From: Bacteroidota bacterium
Lineage (GTDB): Bacteria; Bacteroidota; Bacteroidia; Flavobacteriales; Flavobacteriaceae
NCBI GenBank assembly: GCA_018829465.1
Contig: JAHJTN010000015.1
Coordinates: forward strand, 1-58,094
Reading direction: 5' to 3'
DNA: 58,094 nucleotides
Position 1 is the stretch's first letter. Every line of letters begins with the position of its first letter. Below the pieces are notes generated by a model. The model saw nothing but the letters and a program-made list of their open reading frames with translations. It was not told the origin of the DNA and did no database searches. The translations under genes were made by a program, and so were the position numbers. Of the stretch, positions 33,310 to 42,353 are shown piece after piece.

Positions 33310-34155
33310 TCAATTCTTTAAACTAAATTCATAGATAATGAATCCGGTTTGCACAGCCGGCGCGTCAGCTTTGGGCTGCCATTTGGTTTTCGTTGCGGCA
33401 ATTTTGGCTTGTTCCAGCAAACAGGGAGGGTTGTTAGTTGTGCCTTCTACACCTGCTTGCGCAGAGACTACGTTGCCTTGCCTATTGACATCTACCCGAA
33501 CTACAACTATCCCTTCTTCGTTGCAAATGTATTTGGGTTTGGGTTTGGATATGGCATCTCTGCCAGCAAGTTGGTAGTTTCCACCTCCCCCGGACGCGCT
33601 GTTGCCATAGTAGTTTTTTTCGTTCTTATCGCCGTTCGGATTGCCTTGGTCGCCATTGCCACCTGTAATGCCGTCACTTTTGCTGTTGTTTTCGCCGGAA
33701 GTAGCCGGGGCGTTTAGCAGGTTGTTTAGCGCGTCAGTGGTGGATTTGTCCGGTGTCGGTTTTGGTTTTTCAACGGGTTTTTCGGCTTTAACCGGTTCAT
33801 TTACCTCTTTTTTGGGCGTTTCTTTGGGTGTTTCTGTCTTTTTCTTTTCTGGAATGACTACACTCTCTTGGTTTTCCTGTGTCAAAACATCTTCAGGTGA
33901 GGCGTTGGGTTGTTTTTCTGAAACCGGCGGCGATACCGCTTTGGGTTGTTCCTGAATTTGTTCCGGAATAGGCGTGGCCGTTTGCACAGGGCCCAATCCG
34001 GTTTCTGATGTGCCAAAATTGACGGCGATGCCACTTTCGGGGGGCGGAATCAGGTAGTGAAGTCCAAAAAAGAACATCAATAAAAAAAGCAACAACATCA
34101 GTACGGTGGTGACCGCAAAGGACTTTCGTTCCGAATTTGTTTTGAGTATTGACAT
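33310..34155 (-). CDS. TonB-like energy transducer
   Basis: A 281-residue protein with one N-terminal membrane anchor (residues ~14-38), a long Pro/Glu/Lys-rich spacer (PEKKKTETPKETPKKEV region, ~80-145), and a C-terminal domain (residues ~200-281) with YICNEEGIVVVRVDVNRQGNV and FIIYEFSLKN. This is the TonB layout for passing inner-membrane energy to outer-membrane receptors. Its ATG shares one base with the exbD stop. The C-terminal domain contains two Cys, which is unusual for TonB. Confidence 0.82.
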   Translation of the reverse strand: MSILKTNSERKSFAVTTVLMLLLFLLMFFFGLHYLIPPPESGIAVNFGTSETGLGPVQTATPIPEQIQEQPKAVSPPVSEKQPNASPEDVLTQENQESVVIPEKKKTETPKETPKKEVNEPVKAEKPVEKPKPTPDKSTTDALNNLLNAPATSGENNSKSDGITGGNGDQGNPNGDKNEKNYYGNSASGGGGNYQLAGRDAISKPKPKYICNEEGIVVVRVDVNRQGNVVSAQAGVEGTTNNPPCLLEQAKIAATKTKWQPKADAPAVQTGFIIYEFSLKN

Positions 34156-34541
34156 CACTGTGGCCTCACGGCCAATATCATTTTAAAATTATTTCTGTTG
34201 GCAATATCCATCACTTCTACAGCTCTTTCTATAGGAACGCCCTCTTCTACACGCAAAATAACGGTTGGGTTGTCTTCTTTTCCTACTTTTTGAATCAACA
34301 AGCCTTCAATCTCTGTTTGATTTATTTTTTTACTATCGATAAAGTATTCCATTTTTTTGTTGATGCTGACCGATACATTTTGCTTGTTAGTCGATTTTCC
34401 TTTAGCTTTTGGGAGTAATAAATCCAAAGCGTTTGGTGCATTTGCCGTCAACATAAAAAATACGAGTAGCAGAAAAACAATATCTGTCATAGACGACATA
34501 CTGAAATCCGGACTCACTTTGTTTCTTCCCTTCAGTTTCAT
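34155..34541 (-). CDS. exbD: ExbD/TolR-family biopolymer transport protein
   Basis: A 128-residue protein with one N-terminal membrane helix containing the conserved Asp (SSMTDIVFLLLVFFMLT), then a periplasmic domain. It forms the proton-driven stator complex with ExbB and energises the TonB-like protein encoded next. It lies 8 bp after exbB. Confidence 0.92.
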   Translation of the reverse strand: MKLKGRNKVSPDFSMSSMTDIVFLLLVFFMLTANAPNALDLLLPKAKGKSTNKQNVSVSINKKMEYFIDSKKINQTEIEGLLIQKVGKEDNPTVILRVEEGVPIERAVEVMDIANRNNFKMILAVRPQ

Positions 34542-34549
34542 AAACGAAA

Positions 34550-35233
34550 TTAATAAGGTTGGTCCAGCAGATCGAGAAACTCAACGGCATTGGCTTCCAT
34601 ACCGTGTACAATTTTATCAGTTTTGACTACCAAATGGTTGTAACCAATATAGGCGATAATCCCGACTATAAGACCGGCAACGGTGGTGGTCATTGCTGTA
34701 TAAATTCCACTGGCCAACAGGCCCATTTCTGCCTGTCCGCCACTGGTTGCCATTTGGTGAAAGGCCAAAATCATGCCAATCACCGTGCCCAAGAAGCCAA
34801 TCATAGGAGCGGCACCCGCTACGGTAGCCAAAACACTGACGTTCTTTTCAAGTTTATATACTTCGAGCGTACCTGCATTTTCGATAGCTTTGTTGATGTC
34901 TTCCAGCGGCTTGCCAATTCGAGAAATTCCCTTTTCTGTTAGTCTGGCGATGGGCGAATCATTTTTGGCACAGAGCACTTTAGCATCTTCCAACTTGCCG
35001 GCTTGTATCTTTTCTTTGATTTGACTCATGAAATTTTTATCGATTTTGGATGCTGCTTTTAAAGCGAAAACGCGTTCAAAGTAGATAAAAAGTGCCACGG
35101 CCAAGAGTACTACCAACACGCCTATGATGATGGTACTGGCCATGCCACCGTTAAAAATGAGTTCTAATATAGATAAAGTCTTTTCCTGAACGACTTCGTT
35201 TTCAAGTCCTTCTTGAGCCATATCTTGTAGCAT
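34550..35233 (-). CDS. exbB: MotA/TolQ/ExbB proton channel family protein
   Basis: A 227-residue protein with three membrane segments: near residue 33 (MASTIIIGVLVVLLAVALFIYF), and a pair near residues 135-155 and 175-200. The latter shows the family motif AGAAPMIGFLGTVIGMILAF, then GIYTAMTTTVAGLIVGIIAYI. It heads exbB-exbD-tonB. Confidence 0.93.
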   Translation of the reverse strand: MLQDMAQEGLENEVVQEKTLSILELIFNGGMASTIIIGVLVVLLAVALFIYFERVFALKAASKIDKNFMSQIKEKIQAGKLEDAKVLCAKNDSPIARLTEKGISRIGKPLEDINKAIENAGTLEVYKLEKNVSVLATVAGAAPMIGFLGTVIGMILAFHQMATSGGQAEMGLLASGIYTAMTTTVAGLIVGIIAYIGYNHLVVKTDKIVHGMEANAVEFLDLLDQPY

Positions 35234-35278
35234 TATGTATGTTGTTTAGGAAATGATAACTCTGAAAATCTTAAAAAA

Positions 35279-36619
35279 TTATGGTGTAACGTTTAAAATA
35301 AAATCGCGAATCAACACAAAAGCGACGCCACCAGCAAAGAAGCCAATAAAGGCCAGGCCGGCTATTTTTTTAAGATACCAGAAAAAATCAATTTTTTCCA
35401 TGCCCATCGCCACCACACCAGCGGCTGAACCAATAATCAGCATACTGCCACCGGTTCCGGCAGAGTAGGCAATGAAGTGCCATAAAGGCGCGTCCATTGG
35501 CTGAGAGAACATTCCCATACTGGCTGCTACCAATGGCACGTTGTCTATCACGGCAGAGCCTACACCCAATAGTCCGACTACGATATCCGTATTGGGAATG
35601 GTTTGGTTAAGTCCTTCGGCAAAGTGGAAAAGTTGTCCTAGAGATTCAAGAGCGGCAACAGCCATCAAAATTCCTAAGAAAAATAAAATACTGGGCATTT
35701 CAATTCTCCCCAGTGAGTGGTGTACAGGGCTGTGGTGCGCGTGTGCGTCAGACTCGCCGTCGTGGGTAGTCATTGAAAATTTACGCCTGCTTTTGATTTC
35801 GGCAAAAGTGGCAACTACAGCCAAAGAGAGCATCATACCTACATAGGGAGGCAAGTGGGTAAGGGTTTTAAAAATGGGTACAAAAACGATAGACAACAAG
35901 CCTAAATAGAGCATGAAAGCGCCACTCGGTGTTTTCTGTTCGGCTTCAATATGCTCTTCCAGTTCAATCTCTCCCTTAAATATTTTCATTTTTGTGGCGA
36001 TGAATATGGGTACAACAAAACAAACAATGGACGGTACCAACACGTGCTCAATAAGTTGCGCGGCACTCACTTTTTTGCCAATCCACAACATGGTAGTGGT
36101 TACGTCTCCAATGGGGGACCAAGCGCCGCCGGCATTGGCAGAAATAATAATCATACCGGCAAACCAAAGCCTCAGTTCACGGTCTTTTATCACTTTTTGA
36201 AGTATGGTTATCAAAACAATGGTAGCTGTCAGGTTATCTATAATTGCAGAAAGGATGAATGCCAAGATGCCAAAAATCCAGAGCAACCTCCTTTTGCTTT
36301 TGGTTTTAATAAAGTTTTTTATGGTTTCAAAACCGTTGAAGTAATCGATGATTTCAACAATGGTCATGGCACCAATCAGAAAAATTAAGATCTCGGCTGT
36401 CTTGCCTAAGTGATGCAACAAGGTTCCTTCAAGCTCGGCGGGTTCCAGTTCCAGAAGTTCGGTATTTACTTCAAACACTTGCATGTGGTTGAGCGCGATA
36501 ATGGCCCAGAGCAAAGCCATCATCCCCAAAGCCGGAATAAGTTTATCAATTTTCAGATTGTGCTCAAGGGTTATAGCCAGATAGCCTAAAATAAAAATGA
36601 CGACAACTAAAATTTCCAT
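35279..36619 (-). CDS. nhaD: NhaD-type sodium/proton antiporter
   Basis: A 446-residue membrane protein of the ion transporter superfamily. It starts MEILVVVIFILGYLAITLEH and has HHLGKTAEILIFLIGAMTIVE, ANAGGAWSPIGDVTTTMLWI and GVGSAVIDNVPLVAASMGM, the signatures of NhaD antiporters that exchange sodium for protons at alkaline pH. Roughly a dozen hydrophobic segments are present. It is followed by exbB 45 bp downstream, and both families couple to ion gradients. Confidence 0.92.
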   Translation of the reverse strand: MEILVVVIFILGYLAITLEHNLKIDKLIPALGMMALLWAIIALNHMQVFEVNTELLELEPAELEGTLLHHLGKTAEILIFLIGAMTIVEIIDYFNGFETIKNFIKTKSKRRLLWIFGILAFILSAIIDNLTATIVLITILQKVIKDRELRLWFAGMIIISANAGGAWSPIGDVTTTMLWIGKKVSAAQLIEHVLVPSIVCFVVPIFIATKMKIFKGEIELEEHIEAEQKTPSGAFMLYLGLLSIVFVPIFKTLTHLPPYVGMMLSLAVVATFAEIKSRRKFSMTTHDGESDAHAHHSPVHHSLGRIEMPSILFFLGILMAVAALESLGQLFHFAEGLNQTIPNTDIVVGLLGVGSAVIDNVPLVAASMGMFSQPMDAPLWHFIAYSAGTGGSMLIIGSAAGVVAMGMEKIDFFWYLKKIAGLAFIGFFAGGVAFVLIRDFILNVTP

Positions 36620-36642
36620 AAGTTAAGATTTAGAGGGTTTTA

Positions 36643-37869
36643 TTATAATAATTGTTTTAAAGCAATTTCAAAAGCGGTTGCACTGATGTTTTTTCCTGTT
36701 TTATTGCGCTCCAAGATACGCAAAATACTTTTTTTGATGGTTTCTGAGGTGTCAAAAAAAATGGCTTCATCTGTCATTTGTACTTTTCTTTCCATAAAAT
36801 AAGCAAAAACGCGTGCCATACCGCAATTGGCTATAAAATCCGGAATCAGGCTTACGCGCGTGTCCGTGAATTCCATGATGGAGCCAAAAAAGATTTCATC
36901 ATCTGCGAAAGGTACATTGGCACCACAGGAAATCAGCTCCAAACCGGCAGCTAACATTTTTTCAACCTGTTGTTGCTCAATCAGTCGAGAAGCGGCACAA
37001 GGGGCAAAAATCTCTGCCGAAAGCGACCAAATTTGTTCGTTGGCTTCGTCAAACGGAACCAATTTTTCGTCCGAAAGCGCATTGGATTTTTTGTTTAAAA
37101 AAATATTTTTCACTTGTTCAAATGTCAACCCTTCCGAACTCATAATACCGCCTCGGTGGTCGATAATTCCCACAATGCGCGCGCCCATTTTAGACAAATA
37201 AAAGGCTGCGGCAGCTCCAACATTGCCAAAGCCTTGTACAATGGCACGTTTTCCCATTACCGATTTGCCGTTTAGTTCATAGAAATGACGTACAGATTCT
37301 GCCACGCCGTATCCGGTTATCATATCGGCAACCGTATATTTTTTGGAAACATCGGGAGAAAAGTTGGGGTTTTCCAATACTTTGATGACGCCTTGGCGAA
37401 GTTGCCCAATACGGTTGATTTTGTCGGCTTCAGTGGGTTTGAAATGTCCGTTGAAAACACCTTCCTGCGGATGCCAAACACCACAAGTTTCCGTGATGGG
37501 AATCACCTCGTGGATTTCATCTACATTCAAATCACCACCGGTGCCGTAATAGCTTTTAAGCAAAGGAGAAACCGCTTGAAACCAGCGTTTGAGGACGCCT
37601 TCTTTGCGCGGATCCGTCGGGTCAAAATTGATGCCCGATTTGGCGCCACCAATAGCAGGACCGGAGACGGTAAACTTTACTTCCATGGTTTTGGCCAGCG
37701 ACATCACTTCGTGTACATTTAGCCCCAAGCGCATGCGCGTGCCTCCGCCGGCAGCGCCGCCACGCAAAGAATTGATGACTACCCAGCCTTCGGCTTCGGT
37801 TTCGGAATCATTCCAATGAAAAATAATTTCGGGTTTCTTTTCTTCGTATCGGCGAAGCAGGTCTTTCAT
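36643..37869 (-). CDS. Glu/Leu/Phe/Val dehydrogenase family protein
   Basis: A 408-residue amino-acid dehydrogenase. The N-terminal dimerisation part has GWVVINSLRGGAAGGGTRMR, the catalytic Lys lies in AIGGAKSGINFDP, and GTGGDLNVDE follows. The Rossmann loop is AIVQGFGNVGAAAAFYLSKMGA. It interconverts an amino acid and its 2-oxo acid with NAD(P). Branched-chain or glutamate specificity cannot be fixed from motifs alone; the companion HMG-CoA lyase and acyl-CoA dehydrogenase would suit branched-chain catabolism, but they are not in one operon. Confidence 0.88.
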   Translation of the reverse strand: MKDLLRRYEEKKPEIIFHWNDSETEAEGWVVINSLRGGAAGGGTRMRLGLNVHEVMSLAKTMEVKFTVSGPAIGGAKSGINFDPTDPRKEGVLKRWFQAVSPLLKSYYGTGGDLNVDEIHEVIPITETCGVWHPQEGVFNGHFKPTEADKINRIGQLRQGVIKVLENPNFSPDVSKKYTVADMITGYGVAESVRHFYELNGKSVMGKRAIVQGFGNVGAAAAFYLSKMGARIVGIIDHRGGIMSSEGLTFEQVKNIFLNKKSNALSDEKLVPFDEANEQIWSLSAEIFAPCAASRLIEQQQVEKMLAAGLELISCGANVPFADDEIFFGSIMEFTDTRVSLIPDFIANCGMARVFAYFMERKVQMTDEAIFFDTSETIKKSILRILERNKTGKNISATAFEIALKQLL

Positions 37870-38143
37870 TTGTTTGTGTTTGTTATTTTTAAAGGTCTTG
37901 TTTAACCTGTATTCAACTCAGAAAAACACGACCAATCGCGCGGGTTGGCTTTAAAATACTTGGTTTCATTTCAGACGTGCGACAACCGGCTTCACAAATA
38001 TAGAATTTTGTTTTGGGTTTTTTAGAATTTCCATTTTTTTTAGTAATGCACTGATGCTTATTTTTTTAATAAAATTATGCTGATAAAATTACTATGCACG
38101 CATAGAAATTTGTATTTTTGGAGGGCAAACAAATACAATTTTT

Positions 38144-39286
38144 ATGGAATTTAATCTTACTGATGAACAGCAACTCATCAAGCAAACCGCCGCAGAGTTT
38201 GCTAAAAACGATCTTTTACCCGGGGTGATTGAGCGGGATGAAAAACAACAATTTCCAACCGAACAAATTGCTAGCATGGGCGCATTGGGATTTTTGGGCA
38301 TGATGGCGAATCCTGCATACGGCGGTGGTGGTATGGACACCCTTTCTTATGTGTTGGCCATGGAAGAAATCTCTAAAATTGACGCATCTGCCTCAGTAGT
38401 GATGTCTGTTAACAACTCATTGGTTTGTTGGGGAATAGATGCCTACGGAACGGAAGCGCAAAAACAAAAGTATCTCACGCAACTCACTTCGGGTGCGCAG
38501 ATTGGTGCCTTTTGTCTTTCTGAACCAGAAGCAGGTAGTGATGCCACCAGCCAAAAAACCACGGCCATAGAGAAAGATGATTATTATTTGTTGAATGGCA
38601 CTAAAAACTGGATTACCAATGGTGGTTCGGCCGGAATTTATTTGGTGATAGCGCAAACCCATCCTGAAAAGCGGCATAAAGGCATCAATGCCTTCATCGT
38701 GGAAAAAGGTTGGGAAGGTTTTCAGATTGGGCCTAAGGAAAACAAACTTGGTATTCGGGGTTCAGACACACATTCACTACAATTCAACGATGTGAAAGTG
38801 CCCAAAGAGAACAGAATTGGCGAAGATGGCTTTGGTTTTAAATTTGCGATGAAGACCCTTACCGGCGGACGCATCGGGATTGCTGCACAAGCCCTAGGAA
38901 TAGCAGCCGGCGCTTACGAAATGGCACTTGCCTACTCTAAAGAACGAAAAGCTTTTGGCACGGAAATTTGCAACCACCAAGCAATTGCCTTTAAGTTGGC
39001 AGACATGCACACCAAGATTGAAGCGGCACGTATGTTGGTGTATCGGGCGGCCAAGGATAAAGATGAAAATAAGGACTACACCCTGTCCGGTGCTATGGCC
39101 AAACTATATGCCTCGCAAGTGGCTATGGAAGTAACCGTAGAAGCGGTGCAAATTTTTGGCGGAAACGGATATGTAAAAGATTACCACGTAGAACGTTTGA
39201 TGCGCGATGCTAAAATTACACAGATATACGAAGGTACTTCAGAAATTCAAAAAATTGTAATATCCAGGGCGATTTTGGATCGGTGA
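38144..39286 (+). CDS. Acyl-CoA dehydrogenase
   Basis: A 380-residue FAD enzyme that introduces the alpha-beta double bond in acyl-CoA. It has CLSEPEAGSDA and NGTKNWITNGG in the FAD/substrate domain, and LMRDAKITQIYEGTSEIQ near the C-terminus with the catalytic Glu. Its length and the short C-terminus fit the short/branched-chain acyl-CoA group. TATTTTTG at 38113-38120 may be its -7 box. The 274 bp upstream hold no other gene. Confidence 0.94.
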   Translation: MEFNLTDEQQLIKQTAAEFAKNDLLPGVIERDEKQQFPTEQIASMGALGFLGMMANPAYGGGGMDTLSYVLAMEEISKIDASASVVMSVNNSLVCWGIDAYGTEAQKQKYLTQLTSGAQIGAFCLSEPEAGSDATSQKTTAIEKDDYYLLNGTKNWITNGGSAGIYLVIAQTHPEKRHKGINAFIVEKGWEGFQIGPKENKLGIRGSDTHSLQFNDVKVPKENRIGEDGFGFKFAMKTLTGGRIGIAAQALGIAAGAYEMALAYSKERKAFGTEICNHQAIAFKLADMHTKIEAARMLVYRAAKDKDENKDYTLSGAMAKLYASQVAMEVTVEAVQIFGGNGYVKDYHVERLMRDAKITQIYEGTSEIQKIVISRAILDR

Positions 39287-39310
39287 TGGGTTGACTAAAT
39301 GGTATAATCT

Positions 39311-39913
39311 TTAAAGCATATTTTCAAAAGCGTACACAATAAGTTCTCTTTGAGAATTTACGTTCAGTTTTTGCATCATATTTCTCTTGTGTGTTTCTAC
39401 GGTGTATTGGCTGATAAATAAGGTTTTAGAAATGTCTTGAGTGCCCATTCCTTTTTTGATAAGACTCAGGATTTCCCTTTCGCGCTTGCTAAGCGTGTTT
39501 TTATCGATATTTTCATTTACATCACTAGTCATCAAAAAAACTTGGTGTCCGTTAAGCACATCCACGATAGTGGATCGCACCAACTCCGCATCGGTAGATT
39601 TGTGCAGATAACCATCGGCACCGGCAAGCCTTACTTTTTCTATAACTTCTAAGGCCTCAAACATCGATATGATGATTACTTTTATAGAAGGAAATTTTTG
39701 CTTCATTGCTTTGCAAAAATCTAAACCATTTTGACCTTTCATCCTGATGTCCAGCAAAACCAACTGGGGTATTTTATGATTAAGTGTCACTTCAAAATCT
39801 TCGGCAGAAGTGCATTTTGCAACAATTTCAAAATCTTTATGTTCTTGCAAAATTCTCTCTAAGCCATCGGCAAAAAGGCTATGGTCGTCCACTATGGCTA
39901 TGGTGTGTTTCAT
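39311..39913 (-). CDS. NarL/LuxR-family response regulator
   Basis: A 200-residue two-domain regulator. The receiver domain has the acidic pair in IAIVDDHS, phospho-acceptor Asp55 in LVLLDIRMKG and Lys in YLHKST. The C-terminal LuxR helix-turn-helix reads LSKREREILSLIKKGMGTQDISKTL. The ATG at 39913 gives a 4-bp overlap (ATGA) with the kinase gene upstream, so kinase and regulator are made together. Confidence 0.94.
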   Translation of the reverse strand: MKHTIAIVDDHSLFADGLERILQEHKDFEIVAKCTSAEDFEVTLNHKIPQLVLLDIRMKGQNGLDFCKAMKQKFPSIKVIIISMFEALEVIEKVRLAGADGYLHKSTDAELVRSTIVDVLNGHQVFLMTSDVNENIDKNTLSKREREILSLIKKGMGTQDISKTLFISQYTVETHKRNMMQKLNVNSQRELIVYAFENML

Positions 39914-41793
39914 AAAGGTGTGTTTTTTAATGGAATGTTGACAATACAAACAGTTCCTTTGTGGTTTGAAGAAAAATAGACGTTTCCGCCCCAGCGTTCG
40001 GCACGGCTATAAATGTTATATATGCCCATGCTGTTCGTGTTTTTTCGGGTGTCAAATCCTACACCGTCATCCTCTATTAGCAGTTGTAATTGCTCGGGGT
40101 TTGCGATGAGTTGAAGGCTTGCTGTTTTAGCTTTGCTGTGCTTCACCAAATTGCTCAACAATTCGGTTACGATGCGCAGTAAAGAATCTTTAAGAGGAGG
40201 TTCCAAAATGGGCTCATCACCTGTAAATATATATTCAATTTTAATGTTACTCAGTTTCTCTGCATCTGCAACCTTTAGGCTCAAGCTTTCTTTTAAGGAG
40301 AGAAGCTCATTGCCCATACCGGCTATCTTTTTGTAGAAATCTTTTATTTCTATAGTGGCCCTGTGGATCATCTCGGAGAGTTGCTGGTCAGTTTTATAAT
40401 TGTTGCTCACAATTAGCTTTACGGCACTAATGGTAGTGCCCAAATCATCGTGGAGATTGCGGGCTATTTGCTTTCGCTCGTCTTCTAACACAGAGAGTGT
40501 TCGGAGATGGGCGAGTTCTTCAACTTGATTTTTTTCCTTGAGGAGTTTGATATTTTGTTTTAGGGTTTTGTCGTATCGCCAAGCCAGAAAACTCCCCAAC
40601 AAAATAAATTCCAAGCTCACAATCCAATAAAAATAATTAGGGTAAGTGATGCTGTAATAGGTTAAGATACCTGCGTAATTCAGAAAATAGCCGGCAGCGT
40701 TAAAATAGACCAATAATAGCCCGAAAACCAAACCTATAATTCCTTTCTTTTTTAGATGCATCAAATAACTGAAAATAAAAAGTGTATTAATCAACATAAT
40801 GAAAACCAAAACGATACAAAGGTTCCACATGAGTAAAAACAAAGGGTTTTTAAAAGTCATCTGCTCGGGTAAAAAAGCACAGAGTAAGGTGGCGACTGCT
40901 CCAAAACTGATGATAATCAGGTTGATTTGTTTAGAAATGCGAACCCAATTGTTTGAATAACGTTTGATGTCCAAAAGGAAAGCGATGGCCAAATAATGCA
41001 GCCCAAGTGCTACTAGCGACAAAGGCAGCGGGTGTAAGTCTTTGATAAGCAAATAGATCCATTTATCCGGAGCCACGGTGAGCAGCAGCTCTTCGTGTAG
41101 CATCATCACCACTACACAAACCAAATACCCCGAAAAAAAGAGGTAGGCGCGCAACTTCATGAAAAAGTGCAGGATGAGCGAAACAACGGCAAACAACAAA
41201 AATGCCCCCAAAAAAAATCCAACTTTCAAATAGAAACGCTTTTCCCACAAGAGGTTGTGTGCAGGAGTAGTCAAATCGGTAAAGGCATTTTGCGTATGCC
41301 TAGGGTTAATGATTTTAACCAACAATTGTTGGCTTTCACCGGCATCAAGGCTCACAGGAATGACCGGAAAACGCGCGCGGATTTTTTTATCATCTAAATG
41401 GGTTTTATATACCAGTGTATCGGTGGGTAACCAAAGGCTGTCGGTAAAGCGATAGACAAACAAGCTGTCGGCTTGGGTGTAAATACTCCACCAATAATCT
41501 TGTTGAGAATTGCCGGTATGTTGCACTTTTAGCTGCCACCAAAGCGGGTAGGGGTTGGTGCCAAGGTTTAAGGTCGCAGCAGGCGCCCACTTTTTAAACG
41601 CACCTTCATCGAGTTTTTTTAAGGCATGTTTTATTCCGCCGATTTGGGTGCTGTCCACCCAATAAGTTACATAATCTGATAGGTCTTCTAAGTTTGGGCC
41701 GGCTATTTTTAAAGTGTCGGATTGGGCAAAAACGGAATTTGAACTCAAAAATAAGAGTAAAAAAAAGCTGGCAAAAGGTTTGAGTTGCATCAT
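39910..41793 (-). CDS. 7TMR-DISM sensor histidine kinase
   Basis: A 627-residue membrane kinase. A signal peptide (about 23 residues) is followed by an extracytoplasmic DISM-type beta domain (~35-175), seven membrane helices (~185-405, e.g. VGFFLGAFLLFAVVSLILHF), a HisKA_3 dimerisation segment with the phospho-His in ERKQIARNLHDDLGTTISA, and a HATPase domain (VTELLSNLVKHSKA, then DDGVGFD). It phosphorylates the overlapping LuxR-type regulator. DISM domains often bind carbohydrates; the ligand is unknown. It borders the phosphosignalling island at 41.9 kb. Confidence 0.92.
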   Translation of the reverse strand: MMQLKPFASFFLLLFLSSNSVFAQSDTLKIAGPNLEDLSDYVTYWVDSTQIGGIKHALKKLDEGAFKKWAPAATLNLGTNPYPLWWQLKVQHTGNSQQDYWWSIYTQADSLFVYRFTDSLWLPTDTLVYKTHLDDKKIRARFPVIPVSLDAGESQQLLVKIINPRHTQNAFTDLTTPAHNLLWEKRFYLKVGFFLGAFLLFAVVSLILHFFMKLRAYLFFSGYLVCVVVMMLHEELLLTVAPDKWIYLLIKDLHPLPLSLVALGLHYLAIAFLLDIKRYSNNWVRISKQINLIIISFGAVATLLCAFLPEQMTFKNPLFLLMWNLCIVLVFIMLINTLFIFSYLMHLKKKGIIGLVFGLLLVYFNAAGYFLNYAGILTYYSITYPNYFYWIVSLEFILLGSFLAWRYDKTLKQNIKLLKEKNQVEELAHLRTLSVLEDERKQIARNLHDDLGTTISAVKLIVSNNYKTDQQLSEMIHRATIEIKDFYKKIAGMGNELLSLKESLSLKVADAEKLSNIKIEYIFTGDEPILEPPLKDSLLRIVTELLSNLVKHSKAKTASLQLIANPEQLQLLIEDDGVGFDTRKNTNSMGIYNIYSRAERWGGNVYFSSNHKGTVCIVNIPLKNTPL

Positions 41794-41902
41794 AAAGCAA
41801 ATTTGAGAAGTAAAATGAAGTTAAAAATACCAAGTTTTAGGTATTTTTTTATGAAATACGCTTAGTAGTTTTGAAATATCAAAAACTTTTAAATGACATG
41901 CG

Positions 41903-42340
41903 ATGAAAAAATTACACTTAACCTTCTTTTTGGTCGTGGGAATGTGCTTCGGCACTTTAGAGGTAAAAGGGCAGGAATTGCCTGCAAAATTTTATGGAAA
42001 GTATGTGAGCAACGTATGCGATACTTGCCACTGGACTTTTAGAGATGACGGCACGGGCACGTGGAGTGTTGGACTTCGCTCAGGAAACGAACAGGTTTCT
42101 TTTATTTGGGAAGCCATGATTGATAAAAACGGCGACTTACAATTGGCAAAACGAGGAAATGAAACAGGTTATGCGCTCAAAATTACGTATATGAGTGTGC
42201 CGTTGAGCAATGATGTAAAAGGAACACTTATCAGTGCACAAAGAGACAATGCGCAAGCCATGGGGGTTTTGTGGTTTAATGACCAAGACATTGTTTTTCA
42301 ATTTTTGGCTGAAACAAACGGGTTTTATGGGAAGATATAG
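41903..42340 (+). CDS. Secreted protein of unknown function
   Basis: A 145-residue exported protein: the signal MKKLHLTFFLVVGMCFGTL is cleaved near GQELPAK. The mature part is beta-rich, with NVCDTCHWTFRDDGTGTWSV near its start, a CxxC pair that could form a disulfide or bind a metal. I do not recognise the family. It is the first gene of the plus-strand run of secreted and signalling genes that extends to 48.2 kb. Confidence 0.6.
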   Translation: MKKLHLTFFLVVGMCFGTLEVKGQELPAKFYGKYVSNVCDTCHWTFRDDGTGTWSVGLRSGNEQVSFIWEAMIDKNGDLQLAKRGNETGYALKITYMSVPLSNDVKGTLISAQRDNAQAMGVLWFNDQDIVFQFLAETNGFYGKI

Positions 42341-42353
42341 TGAAGCAATAAAA

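Noticed and set aside
42234-42353. N-terminal extension of the repeat protein
   Set aside because: It overlaps the preceding secreted-protein gene in another frame. A clear signal peptide begins at 42354.
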